A stretch of DNA of 64,000 nucleotides. Origin: Climacteris rufus. Lineage: Eukaryota; Chordata; Aves; Passeriformes; Climacteridae. Location of the stretch: positions 372,498 to 436,497 of the forward strand of contig VZRZ01005957.1 in the NCBI GenBank assembly GCA_013398175.1. The letters are read 5' to 3'. The position numbers and the translations under genes are program-made. Below are positions 23,057-34,699 of the stretch, piece after piece (within the stretch, counting starts at the first letter, position 1; every line of letters starts with the position of its first letter). The notes beneath the pieces are model-generated. The model was given only the letters and a program-made list of their open reading frames with translations. It was not told where the DNA came from and did no database searches.

Positions 23057-25520
23057 GTAAGAACCTCTTGTAGTGAGAGTTAAGGTCCTCCACACTGTTA
23101 AAAATCTGGTCTTTTGCTTTTTCATTTTCAGTTGTAGCTAAGGCCATCAAGGATAAAACCAGCCAATCCTTCTTAACTGAATGCCTGAAAAATACGAATG
23201 CTTGGAGTATTACTTATTTAATATTCAGCTTTCAATCAGCATTTTTAGCATTTCCTTTGTTACCATTTCATTATTTATTATTTTTAATTGAATTCTGCAT
23301 TCTTAAAAAAAAAAAAAAAACAAAACCAGGAAACTAAGGGAATGAAAAGACAGGATTTCTGTAAAGAATGTTTACCTTACCATGAAGTACATCATTTGCC
23401 TCTGAGCCTTAGCAATGAAGTCTGCTGGGAATGTCTTCTGGTTTTGCTTAGGATATAAAGCATGGGGGAAGTGGGGGTGGGCTGAGGGGAAGTGAAAGGC
23501 ATGAAGAAAATGAGATAGAATCTTTGCTGTTATATCAGGTGACTATTTTGTTGTGGTTTTTTCTGATTAATTTCTGTTCACATAAAGGTGTAAATCAGGA
23601 TATTTGGTGGATGTAGATTGTTTGGTTGGGCTTTGGCTTTTAGGAAGATGACTATATAAAAAAGAAGAAAAAAGCATGAGTGCAAAATTAGAGACCCAAA
23701 TTAAATGTCCGAAGAACAGGGGTGAGGGGGCGGCGTGTGTGTTAAGAGTGTAAATAATGAGAACTGTGCTTAAGAAAGATAGGGAAAAATGGGTAAGAAC
23801 CACTTACTTGAAGCAAGAGAATTAAGAAATAAAGTTGTTCTGATGGGCTTTCATCAGGGCAGCAGCATATTCTCATTTCAGCCATTTTGTGAAACTCCCA
23901 TGTCCCTATGGATGACTGACAAGTGGTACATATTTTGTGCTAGCTCACCATGATGCAAAAGGGCAGTGTTGCTCAGCCTACAGGCCAGGGGCAATTTAAA
24001 GCCAGAGCAAGTTGTTGCACTTAGAAGATGCAAGAATTTTTCTGCTCAGCCAGGACACATGTCAGAGCTGTCCAAGTTTCTGGACTAGCAGCATCCTAGC
24101 AGAGCTTTAGACATCCACTGAATGGGATTCAAGAATATAAGCCTATCAAGTTTTAGACAAATTCCATAAAAATTATAAGAAAAAAATGTAATGTTCAGAG
24201 AAAAAAAAGACAGTCAAAATGTATGCCTCCTGACATATAAAACTGTGGAGATGGAAAAGAAAATGAAAATATAGTGGAGCTGGGCTTGTTTCTTTCTCCA
24301 CATGTTTATTGCTTTGCTCCATGTTTTAATTCATTGCATCAGCAATGAATATTCATTTATTTAACCCCAAAAATATGTAATCATATCTGTAACTTAGTGG
24401 ACAGGCGGCAAATATATTATAAGCTAGAAACATAACAAACACCAGAGAGTCTGTTGAGCTAAGCACATCCAACATTTGGTGTCACACACATTAAAGAGAA
24501 AACCAGTAGGTTTTAAAGCATCTAAAAAAACTATAGCCAGCATGTTGCTTCTTATGGTGATCAAAAGGAAGTGACCACGTTCCTTCAACAGGCTTAAGAC
24601 TTAGGTCATTTATAGATCAGCATTAATATGGTTTAATTATTTTGGCAATACCTCACTGTTGCAAATCACTGTTTATGTCACTCAAAGAATGCATCCAGAG
24701 TGCTTTATTGTTATTTTCAAATATGTATGACTGTTAAAGTACTACTTGGAAGATTACCAGTGTAACATTGTTTTTCATTACCCAGAACTGAAGAAATAGT
24801 TGGATTTCATCTCTTCAGCTTAAGCAACTCTGCTGTTGATGTGCAGCCTGTCCAGTATCACTTTTCCCTCATACATTTCAAGCTGATTTTTGATGTTGCT
24901 GGTCTGTACTAAGCTATAAACAAAAAAAAAAAAAGAAAAAATAATCTAGAGAAGAATGGATTCAGAGGTTGGAAGTATTGACTTATCAAAAAATTCTGGT
25001 TGATGTAAAATGCATACACCAATGTTAGGTGTGTTAGGAAGGAAGCTGTTAATCTTCAATGAGACAGATTTAATTAGAGTAATAGAAGGATATGAGAATG
25101 AGGGGTTTAAAATATAGTACTTATGCTTATATGTCAATATATAACAGGAAAAGCAGATAATTGAACTGTGGGAACATTATGAACTGCAAAAAGATTATAA
25201 CCTAATTGTTGACACTTTATCCATATGAATGATTTTTATGATGGATTTTTAAACTCTTTTGTAAGACTGTCAATAATTGTCTGGTCTGAACCCAATACAC
25301 ACTGAAGAAGGACATAGAAATAAATGGTCTGATAATAACTTTAAGCTATGCTGTGCCGGATATGTGCCCATTGTTTTGAGGACAGCTAGGCCCCTGTATA
25401 CAGATAGGGACCATCCCATCAGACCACCAACTGGATACATCATTAGGCTGGGCAAGTCCTAATTCTGTGGCCAAACTGAAAATAACATAGTCAGTCTGAG
25501 AATCTTTTTATCTCCAAAAG

Positions 25521-25575
25521 AATATTATTACTAATAATATTAATATTTTTAAGTAATAATAATATTATTAAGTAA
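25521..25575. repeat. AATATTATT-rich self-complementary tract
   Basis: AATATTATTACT at 25521-25532 is answered by AGTAATAATAATATT near 25552-25566, giving an AT-only imperfect inverted repeat. Confidence 0.75.
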
Positions 25576-28487
25576 GATCTGAAGGGAAGGTGGGAGGGTT
25601 GGAGGGATTGGTGTGAAATATTAGAGTGAAGTAAATGTTTTGTTCTGTGTTAAAACTGGAAACACTTTGTAGTGAAAGGGATTGTGTGGTTTGCAAAGGA
25701 TTCCATTTTTTGTTTCCATGGACTGGAACCAAACCATAGATTCAGAGATTCAACTTTTTCTTGTGTTTTAAATGTTTTCAGACCTTTACTTTGATGATGA
25801 GGGCCAAAAATATCCCTTTTGTAAAATAATGCATGTAATACCACAATCTCAAGAGCAGTATTTAGAAGAAAATGCTGAGTTTTATAATAATTTTAAGAGA
25901 ATGTGCAAACATGTAACCTTTAATATATTTCCTATCAAGAAATATACCCTACCACAGACAAATCCATCCATTTTTCCTGGAAATTACTAAAAAATTTATG
26001 GCTTCAGAAAATATTATATGTACGATGGCCTTGAGAATGGCTCTAAATATCACATTATCATTAGATATGATGATGTGAAGTAACTGTATATTAAGAATGC
26101 AATCTAATTCTATCCTTATAGTATCACTTTATGCAGTTTGCGGTTATATTCCTCAGTTAGCAGGTTCAGTTGAATTTCAGTTTATTATTTCTTTTGCTTT
26201 GCTTTCTTTCTGATTCTTCCCTTTCCTTCTGCTCCTACTTGGAAAGTTTGGGCTTTACATGATGCCAATGGATAGAGAATAAATACACCCAAAATAGTCT
26301 GGACCAGATGATAATTGGTTATTCACCAGGCAGGCAACCTGACTGCTTCTAGGATTTGATGCTATGTCCCTGTGTGATGCCACATTGTGCTGTATTATTT
26401 AGACATCCAGACTATCTGGGAGGTTCCCTAAATTAGTAACACATGATACTGTACACACCTTCTACATCTGTATTTGTGTGTGTATATCAACCCTACATTA
26501 ATGATCTTTTCTTTTTTCATTTTCCTATATGTTGAAGTTTAATAAAATATCATGAGAAAGATTTAGTTACATTTACCCTTCTACTGTTAATGCACTGCGT
26601 TCAAGATCTTCACTGAACTGACTGCCAGTTGTATTAAACTTCATGCAAAAATGCCATGTAAAATCTCAGTTCTTACAAAAATAAAACAAACCATTGGAGC
26701 TGAGATGGTGGAAGACAAAATAATGCTAAATATCTGCACTTATCTCAAGAACTCTATCTCTGGTTTAAGGTTTTGTAATAGGATGGGGAGTGGCTATTTC
26801 CATAAACATTTTCTTACCTATATTAATTAAGTAGTTATTCTAAAGAAGATAATTTAATGACCAAAATGTTTTTAAGTGTTCACTAGTACTTCAAATGCTT
26901 TGGAAAAAAATTCTTTTTGAGGAGATGATGACATCCTTCTTCATTTTTGCTTTTCTATTTTCAACTATTTGTCTCACTTTAAAGACTTAGAATTATAGAG
27001 GAAACAAAGTAATGCATTTAAACAGTAAATAAATATTGAATGTTGATAGGAAGACCTTTTTCTATAAACTTTGCAAATAGTTCCACCTTAAATCCATACA
27101 GCAGTTGGAAATAGGTCAACACTGAGCATCTTGTTGTTTGATGAAAGAATTCAGACCTGTTTCCAAGGTAACCAATCCCATCCTCTATAAATCTCTGCCG
27201 TGCTTCTACCTGTTTTGCGAAGCTGAATGCTTTTTTCATTTCCTGAGGTATAGCTTGAACTTTAACACACACGTGTACGCACACACCACATGCTGCTTTG
27301 TTTCCACTGTGATGAGGGAGACAGCAAAAGTAAATAGGAGTTGGTTAATATTTAAACTGTTAATGCAGATGTCTCAGAAGCACATTCATAGAGCTTTTGT
27401 AAGTGGTGCCAAGCAGCCCTTGAACAAATAGCTTTTATAGGAACAGCAGATTAATTTTGGATGAATTTCTGGGTACCTGTATGTCAGGTTGTTACAGTCT
27501 CCTTTGTTCTCTGCTCTCTACACAGACTAGGAAGGATACTCTGTTCTTTAGAGAGTAATGAGGATGTGTCAATAGAGGTAAATGATAGTCAGTAATACCA
27601 TTTAATGCATAAACTGACATGTCTCTATTACATTAGGTAGCTGCTCCACACATCCGCATGTAAAGGCAGAACACTTACTTTAGCAGGTTTTCTTTGCATG
27701 TTCCATGTGCTTCTGCACAAATTAAAATATTTTCTAGAAAACTTCTTTTCTTAAAATTATTTTTTCTTCTGAGACAGTAAGTCTTTGGGTGGATTGGAAC
27801 CAAATATATGGTAGTAGAACATAGGAGAGTACAGAGTAAAGAAGATATGGCAGGCAATAAAAAAACTTGCAAAAATATCTGCTTTCATCTGGAAAAAATT
27901 GTGAACATGATACCTGATTAAGGGCATTCTGAATGTTCCCACTATATTATAGTAATAATATTCAACTATAAAATTTTTTGGCCTTATTTATTTACATATT
28001 GACCACACAGGCAATTTCAAGTTTCCCAAATGGGTCACAGAGTAAAGTAAAACAAATTTATTGCTGCAAAATGAAAACTGCTTCTGCTATGATGCAATAG
28101 GAGATGTATCAAATCTACAGCTGCCTTTCAATAGAGGACTTAATGATATAAAGCATTGTTGGTTCGGTAATCAATTAATCATATCATTTACTAGCATTCA
28201 ACAAAGAAGGTCTTTCAGTCTTAAGTTATTCGTAATACACTTCCCTGAACTCTGATACACACTTTTGATTTAGCTGTTGGAAATTTAATTTGTTACCTGA
28301 AATGTGACCAATTGGATCACCTCAAATAATCAGCTTATACTTCCCGTGACAGAGAGTGTCTCAAATGAAAGAAACAGGCAATTCACTAAATTCAATTCTG
28401 CAACTATATATGAGTGACTGCAGTGTTGTACTATTCCTTACATTTAATTTGTAACACCAAGGATCATCTTAAACTTCAATTAGAGAG

Positions 28488-28939
28488 TGTCCTGGTTCCA
28501 GCCAGGACAGGGTTAATATATTTTTGCAGCAGCCCGGAGGGGCATGGCTGGGACATAGGAGTTATGCTGTACCACCTCACACCACTCCTCAGGGAGTCTC
28601 TCTTTTCTAGGGAGAAGGGGGTTCCCTCTGGTCAAGAAAGAGGTAGCCAACAGGTACTGTTTATTATCAGGTTTTCTTCCTTGTGAATTGTACCTTTTCT
28701 TATACCCTCTGTCATTAGTATTGCTGTTGTTACTGTTTGTTTTCTTACCTCATTGCCATTTCCAGTAAATTGCTCTTATCTCAACTCATGGCCTTTGCCT
28801 TTTGTGTCTCCAGTTCTCAACTCTATCCCACTGCAGCAGGAAGCAGGAGATGAAGGGGGAGCAAGAGAGAGTGCTGTGTGGTTTTAGAGAGTCTCATCGT
28901 GGGCACAGAACTGGGGAGTACTGTTCCTAAACCATGACA
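28488..28939 (+). mobile_element. Solo LTR, avian ERVL type, 452 bp, 5-bp target duplication
   Basis: It begins TGTCCTGGTTCCAGCC and ends AACCATGACA, the TG...CA termini and start/end wording of a common avian ERVL LTR. GAGAG occurs at both edges (28483-28487 and 28940-28944), a 5-bp target-site duplication as expected for ERVL. A possible poly(A) signal AGTAAA lies at 28764-28769. No internal viral sequence adjoins it, so it is a solo LTR left by LTR-LTR recombination. Confidence 0.85.
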
Positions 28940-28944
28940 GAGAG

Positions 28945-30691
28945 GAAGTTATGATTAGTTTTCTATTGGCAGAATTAGGAGCAGAAAGCCACTGCCATAA
29001 GTAAACATCAAGGCTTGAGGTTGCTTTGGGTAAATCTAATGAAGGTGACTTTCAGAAGTATTTACATCTCTAGTGGAAGGTTTTCAGAGTTTCAGTGCAA
29101 GGTGCACAGCTCAAGGAGAAGCACTGAAGTGAGTTCATGTTTCTTTTATGAAAATCACATTTCTCTGCCTCTTCTGTAAAATGTCTTTTGACAATCAGCA
29201 TAAAACACATCTGCCTATATCATCAGAAATGCAAAATCCAACCTTTTACATAGGCATTTTTAAATTATTCATTTTACAATTTTACTTAATTAAAGCTGTT
29301 GATATAGCCATACCTTCTTTAGGTGTTGTGTAATACCCTTAAATATTTAGGACATAAGACACATTAATTATGTTATTTTAAAAACTGGTTATTATCTTGG
29401 TCATACAGAATAATGTACTTCATGTTCAGTAAATTCCTCCTTTAAGGAAGTTTTAGTGCTTATTAGTAAACAATTCTCTTGGTGATACTCAGGTCACTGC
29501 TGGATTTTTTTTTTTTTTTTTGGTCTCTCTCTATATTTCTAGCCCAAAGAACTACAATTTTTTCTCTACTCATATCTAGCATCTTCAGACTCTTAAAAGT
29601 CTATTTGCTTTCTCAATGTTGCATATTAACCAATGTTCATTTGTCTTTGACTCTTCAGAGCTATGTAAATTTAGATGATTAGCAATATAATATGCTATTT
29701 GTTATAATAGACTCAATCTCTTTTAACTTTGAATTAGGTTTTAGTCCAAGTCTGTCACCAAGGCTTTATTTATAATCAAATTAGAGAAATAAGAACCCTG
29801 GAGGGCTTACAGTGATTGCACAATGGATTGAACTGCTGTCTGCCAGGTCCTGTGCCTTTGCTTTGACTGAGGAAGGAGTCACAGCACTGAATTAGATTGG
29901 ATGCCTAGGCTTTCAGATGTTGAAGTTAAAAGTGTTGAATTCTATCCATGCTGTATTTTGCTGGATTTATGATTGCTCACAGTTCTGTGTAAAAAAACTA
30001 TGGACATTCAGGATGAAAATGTCCATCTGGGGCTATTTATTTTACTTTGTATCTAGTTGGGGTTTTTTTAAAAGTCTTAGAGTACTGTTATTAGGTTGCT
30101 TCTTCTACCATCATTTCCAAATTAAGATTATAATCCTTTATTATTTTTCACAAAATTCTACTTCTCTGTTCTATCTTGTTTCTGTCCTCTATAAACTCCT
30201 AATTTGTCTCAAAATTGTAACATGAAAATGTAGTGGAAGTCCAGCAAATGCTGAGTGGAATGAATAATCCCTGTTGTTTATAATATCACTTAACTCTGCC
30301 AGGCATCCGATTTGCTTTGTCACTTTGTAACTCACACTCAGTTTTTCATCGCTGCAAGCCCAGTCTCATTTTCTTTAGAAACACCCTCTATTCAGTTATC
30401 TCAAAACTCGTATTTATGCATTTTCTCTCTTCTTCAAGAAGGTAGCATGTTGCACTCACCTGTATTAAATGCCACCTCATTAATTTCATATTGCTCCATC
30501 AGTCTAACAAAACCACTTAGAATTCTGATCCCATTCTCTGAAATTCTTTCAAATACTTCCCTTCAGCATGGTGTCTGCAGAATTGTTCAATTTTTCCTAT
30601 TCTGTCATCCAAATCATTAATACAGCAAAAAATGGAATTGACCCCATGTTCAGAGTGCCTTTCTAACTTCAGTGAATAATTCCTTGCTAAC
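28945..30691. other. AT-rich spacer between two LTRs
   Basis: Apart from a poly(T) run at 29505-29521 nothing was recognised. Frames such as 29917-30225 (102 codons) are Phe/Leu-rich readings of T-rich DNA without identifiable domains. Confidence 0.7.
29505..29521. repeat. Poly(T) run, 17 bases
   Basis: An uninterrupted T run. No adjoining element body was recognised. Confidence 0.9.
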
Positions 30692-31129
30692 CTGAGTGTC
30701 CTGGGGTGACAGTATCATTTCGCCACTGTCATGTATTCCTATCATCAGCGGACCTTTTTCAGTATGGGACTATGTTCCTTCCCGGAGGACAACGGAGTTC
30801 CTCCCAACAGACTGTACATAAATAAGGTGACTCCCCTGGGATTCCTTCTTCTTCCCTGCTGTGGTGTATGCAAAGGGAGCATGGCGGAGAGAAGGAGAGG
30901 TTTTTTTCCCTTCGTTTTTTTTCCTTCCCCTTGCCTTTTTGGCCTTTTTTTTTGTTTGTTTGTTTGTGTGTGCTTTTTTTTCTTTCTCTTCATTTCTTTG
31001 GACATGTGCCATCACCTGGAACTGAGGAGGAGATCAATATCGGAACCCCCCCCAGGCCTAGGGAGGCCTGGTGAAGCCTGGGCTGGGGCCCTTGGAAAGC
31101 TACCAGACAGAAGGAACTCTCTCTCGGGA

Positions 31130-31387
31130 ACTTTTCTACTGAGGTTTTCCATTTTTGGGGCTTTATTATCTGATTTATTATCCTCATTTGTTTTTTGTTT
31201 TTTTTTTTTTTTTGGTCTTTGCTGTGTCTGCATGCATANNNNNNNNNNNNNNNNNNNNNNNNNNNNNNNNNNNNNNNNNNNNNNNNNNNNNNNNNNACTT
31301 TTCTGCTGAGGTTTTCCCTTTTTGGGGATTTGTTATCTGATTTGTTATCCTCATTTTTTTTTGGTCTTTGCTGTGTTTGCATGCATA
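31130..31387 (+). repeat. Tandem repeat flanking the gap, unit about 90-110 bp
   Basis: The segment from ACTTTTCTACTGAGG to GCATGCATA at 31130-31238 recurs after the gap at 31297-31387 as ACTTTTCTGCTGAGG to GCATGCATA. The copies differ at several bases and in T-run length. Further copies may be hidden in the gap. Confidence 0.85.
31239..31296. other. Assembly gap, 58 Ns
   Basis: A run of 58 N characters lies inside a putative LTR, exactly between two copies of a tandem repeat. The true length is unknown. Confidence 0.99.
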
Positions 31388-31496
31388 TTGTGTGTGAATA
31401 AACAGGGGTTTTCACTTTCTTCCAAGAATTTTCTTTCCGGACTTAATAAAGGGAGGGGTCCCCCTCCAGCTGTTATCTGAAACGATAAAACTGAGA

Positions 31497-31551
31497 GAAA
31501 ATTTTAAATTTAAATTTTAATTTAATTTAAATTTTTAAATTTTTTTTTCAG
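31497..31551. repeat. AT-only low-complexity tract
   Basis: An almost pure A/T stretch built of AAATTT and TTTAAAT blocks, largely self-complementary, lies directly right of the putative LTR. Confidence 0.8.
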
Positions 31552-31853
31552 GATCTCCTTGGCATATTTACTTTGCTGGTATATAGAAAATTCCTTTTAC
31601 GTGTTAATCTTACTAAAGTCAAGAGGAATCTCAATCATTTTCTCCCCTGTACCTGCCAGGTTATTTAGGCTATCAATGAAGACAGCAAAGTTGGCCTGAC
31701 AGACTTTGTTATTGATGTGGTAATGTCCGTAGCACTCTTCAGGTGTTATATATTTACAGGTATTAAGTGGAGTTATTTGCCTGTAATTGCTCAGCTTCTC
31801 CTTTTGATTTTGAATGTATTCTATGCTTTCCTGTGTTTAAATTCTTGGCTGCC

Positions 31854-32454
31854 TGTCGCTCTGGCCGCTAGATGCCCGGTGGCCACGGCAGCGACAAGAT
31901 CCAGTGTCCACGCAGCGTGGCTACCAAAGACCCGTCCGGTTGCCTGAGAAAGCATGCAAGGCAGGCTGCAGCACTGCTGTTGCCTAGCAACTCAGCGAGG
32001 GCAAAAGATAGAGAGAGGGCCTTTGCTGTGTCTTTTGTCCCGGCTGTATTTCCACCCCGAAGGGCAGGGGGTGTGGTCGGAAGGGAGAAGGTCAGTCAAA
32101 GGCGTTAGGGAAGGGGTGAGAGCACTTTTTAAAGTGGGTTGGAGAGAGAGGGGAGCAAGGGAGCAAGCCAATAAGGGAAGGACATGAGGTAACAGGGAAC
32201 AAATCATAACATATCAGGGGAGGAACAGATACAAACCAACCAATAGAGAACCGAACCGAACAGAACCTTCCAGTGCTTCATACGTATAGAATAGGCTACA
32301 TTATTAAACATGAGGGGTTTGAGCCAATGGGGAGAAAGGAACAGCGAAGCTTCTGGACGGGAGGGAGAAGATGCTGCGGGAGTGACACACAGTGGGTGTC
32401 AGCCCTATCCACTGTATGGCACTCAGCCCCAAAGTGGGCTGGGTCACCACAACA
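31854..32454 (-). mobile_element. Solo LTR, ERVK-like, 601 bp, 6-bp target duplication
   Basis: The + strand reads TGTCGCTCTGG at the left edge and CACCACAACA at the right, so the element has TG...CA termini. GCTGCC flanks both sides (31848-31853 and 32455-32460), a perfect 6-bp target duplication typical of class II (ERVK-like) avian elements. Orientation is inferred as minus: read that way it has ATTGG CAAT-type motifs, then TTTAAAAAG near 32125-32134 as a weak TATA, then AATACA near 32045-32050 as a variant poly(A) signal. It is richer in GC than its surroundings. No internal viral genes adjoin it. Confidence 0.82.
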
Positions 32455-32460
32455 GCTGCC

Positions 32461-33167
32461 TACTCTATAAGTGCTCAAATGTAGGTGGTAATAATTCAGT
32501 GGTTACTTCAACATGTTCCTTAATGCCTTAAAAAGAATCAGACTCTGCTGACTTAAATATGTCTGTAAATTTCCTGGACATTCATTAACATCTTTGCTAT
32601 TTTGACATGTATTTCTCTCCTGTTACTAATCTTGCATTGTGCACTAAAACTGGTCTTTACTTTAAAGAATAACTAAGGTATCAACTATACTATATCGAAC
32701 ACTTGTACTTTGTCAGGCCATCAGTACAGATGAGTTTCAGCTTCTTTCTAATGCATGTATAGAATTTTTATTTGAATTTTCTTTTTTTTAACACCCTCCT
32801 CTGCGCCCCTCCCAACCCCCCCAAATCTACTCATCTCTTTGTTCCATGAAAAACACCTTTCTGCTTATAGCCAGTCACTTGAAGGCCAGTCACTTGAAAC
32901 AGTTACTGTGTGGATAAAGTCTCCTTTTTGGCTACTCTAGAAAACAAACTTGGGAGCTAGGCACTTTCATTAAGCAACACCAGAATCCCCATGATGCACT
33001 ACCTAAATTAGGGACAAATTTATGTCTTTAGAGACAAAAATGCCCACTCTGTGCTGTATTTAATTGCCCAACTAACAACTGTTTGCCTGAGTGACTTAGA
33101 GTCACCTCATCTGCTATTTTGTGAAACAATATGCAATTTTACTGTAAAAATATTCTATCCACTGATC
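32461..33167. other. Spacer between solo LTR and CR1
   Basis: I saw no gene or repeat here, apart from a near-duplicate GCCAGTCACTTGAA at about 32871-32898 (two copies, 16-bp period). Confidence 0.7.
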
Positions 33168-34158
33168 TTAGACTCATAGGATGGTTTGGGTTTGAAGGAA
33201 CCTTCAAGATCTTCTAGTTCACACCCTCCTCCGTGGACAGGAACACCTTCCACTAGATCAGGTTGCTCAGAGCCCATACAGTCTGGCCTTAAATGTTTCC
33301 AGGGAAGTGGCATCCACAACTACTCCGGATGCCTCAATACCCTCACAATAAAGAATGTCTTCCTAATATCTCATTTAAACCCACTTTCTTTCAGTTTGAA
33401 GCCATTCCCCCTTGTCCTGTTACTACATGCTCTTGTAAAAAGTCTCTCTTCATCTTCATTTTAGGCTTCCTTCAGGTATTGGAAGGCCGCAATTAGGTTG
33501 CACTGAAGTAGTCTCTTTTCCAGGCTGAACAAACCTATTTCTCAGTCTTTCCTCATAGGAGAGGTGCTCCATCCCTCTTATCAATTTGGCAGCCTCTCCT
33601 GGATTTGCTCCAACAGGTCGATGTCATTCCTGTGTTGGGGACACCAAAGCTGATGCAGCACTGCAGATGGGGTCTCATGAAGGCAGAGCAGAGGGGCAGA
33701 ATCCTCACCCTTGCCCTGCTGGCCACACTGCTTTGGATGCAGCCCAGGACACGTTTGGCTTTCTGGGCTGTGAATGTACATTGTTGGGTCATGTCCAGCC
33801 TTTCATCCACCAGCACCCCCAACTCTTTCTCAGTCTGTTCATCCCAGCCTGTGTTGATAGTGGGGGTTGCCCCAACCCAGGTCTAGGACTTTGCACTTGG
33901 TCTTGTTAAACACCATGGGCCCACTTCTCCAGCTTGTCCAGGTCCCTCTGGATGGCATCCCATCCTTCAGGTGTGTCAGCAGCACCACTCAGCTTGGGGT
34001 CACGCTGGTCCCAATACAGACCCCTGAGGGCACCACTTGTCACTGATACATTTTGGGACCCTTATCTCCTGACCACTGCCCTCTGGATGTGACTGTCCAA
34101 CCAATTCCTTATCCCTCTAACAGTCCACTTATCAAATCCATCCAATTTAGAGAGACTT
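33168..34158 (-). mobile_element. CR1 LINE fragment, about 1 kb, 5'-truncated
   Basis: The left end, ACTCATAGGATGGTTTGGG then AAGGAACCTTCAAGATC, is a CR1 3' end in reverse complement. The body continues to TCTAACAGTCCACTTATC and CCAATTTAGAGAG near 34150, which is further inside CR1 ORF2. Minus-strand frames (for example 33553-33822) give degraded CR1 protein wording with stops, so the copy is dead. It lies 0.5 kb from a second CR1 in the opposite orientation. Confidence 0.9.
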
Positions 34159-34699
34159 ATTTTTTTATTGGCAGATATCCTTCACAGAAAAATATGAATG
34201 GGTTAAATGCGTTGATAAAAATTAATTTTGACTAAGACTAGACAAAATGGTTGTACTTTGTACATAAATTCTTGGCACAATGTTAAACCTTTGAGATGAC
34301 TGACTTCAAAGGCTCTTGCCAAGAAATATTATAAAACAGCTATGTATGATGGGTGTGGGCAGGAAAACCGTGCCTTGACTATGTGTGTTGCTCACTATTC
34401 TGAGCAATACTCTGTAGGTCTGCATTAACTTTATAATTTAACAAAGATAATTCAGCCAAAATGCTGCAAAACTTTTACATACCTGTTATGACAGACTTGA
34501 CACTGGTGTCACATCTCTCATCATCTTCCTATCAGTTTTGCCTTCACAAGTTTCTCTATATAGCAGTGCTATAACCTAAACAGCAGTAGCCTAAAATAAA
34601 AAATTTGGGAAAAGTCTATATATGTTATATAAAAATATTAATTTTAAAATATCTTAGTCCTCCTACAGAAGATCTCTTTTATTTATGCATTTGTCTGTT

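Larger units (their letters stand above)
14631..28482. other. Intronic sequence, mostly featureless
   Basis: Apart from the microsatellite at 15561, the duplication at 19.3-19.5 kb, the possible microexon at 23037, short hairpins at 15737-15764 and 22257-22278 and the AT tract at 25521, nothing was recognised on either strand. Confidence 0.7.
30697..31490 (+). mobile_element. Probable LTR, + strand, interrupted by an assembly gap
   Basis: The start TGTCCTGGGGTGACAG resembles avian ERV LTR starts. A TATA-like CATAAATAAG lies near 30818, and AATAAA signals lie at 31397-31402 and 31445-31450, in LTR order (promoter, then poly(A)). CTGAG occurs just before the start (30692-30696) and again at 31491-31495, a possible 5-bp target duplication, but the right terminus does not end in CA, so that boundary is tentative. 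The element contains T-rich tracts, a tandem repeat and a 58-base gap. Internal frames of up to 192 codons run through the Ns and are not genes. Confidence 0.65.

Noticed and set aside
30731..31415. Long open frames on both strands (up to 192 codons)
   Set aside because: They lie in a putative LTR, cross the N gap and read low-complexity T-rich or A-rich DNA.
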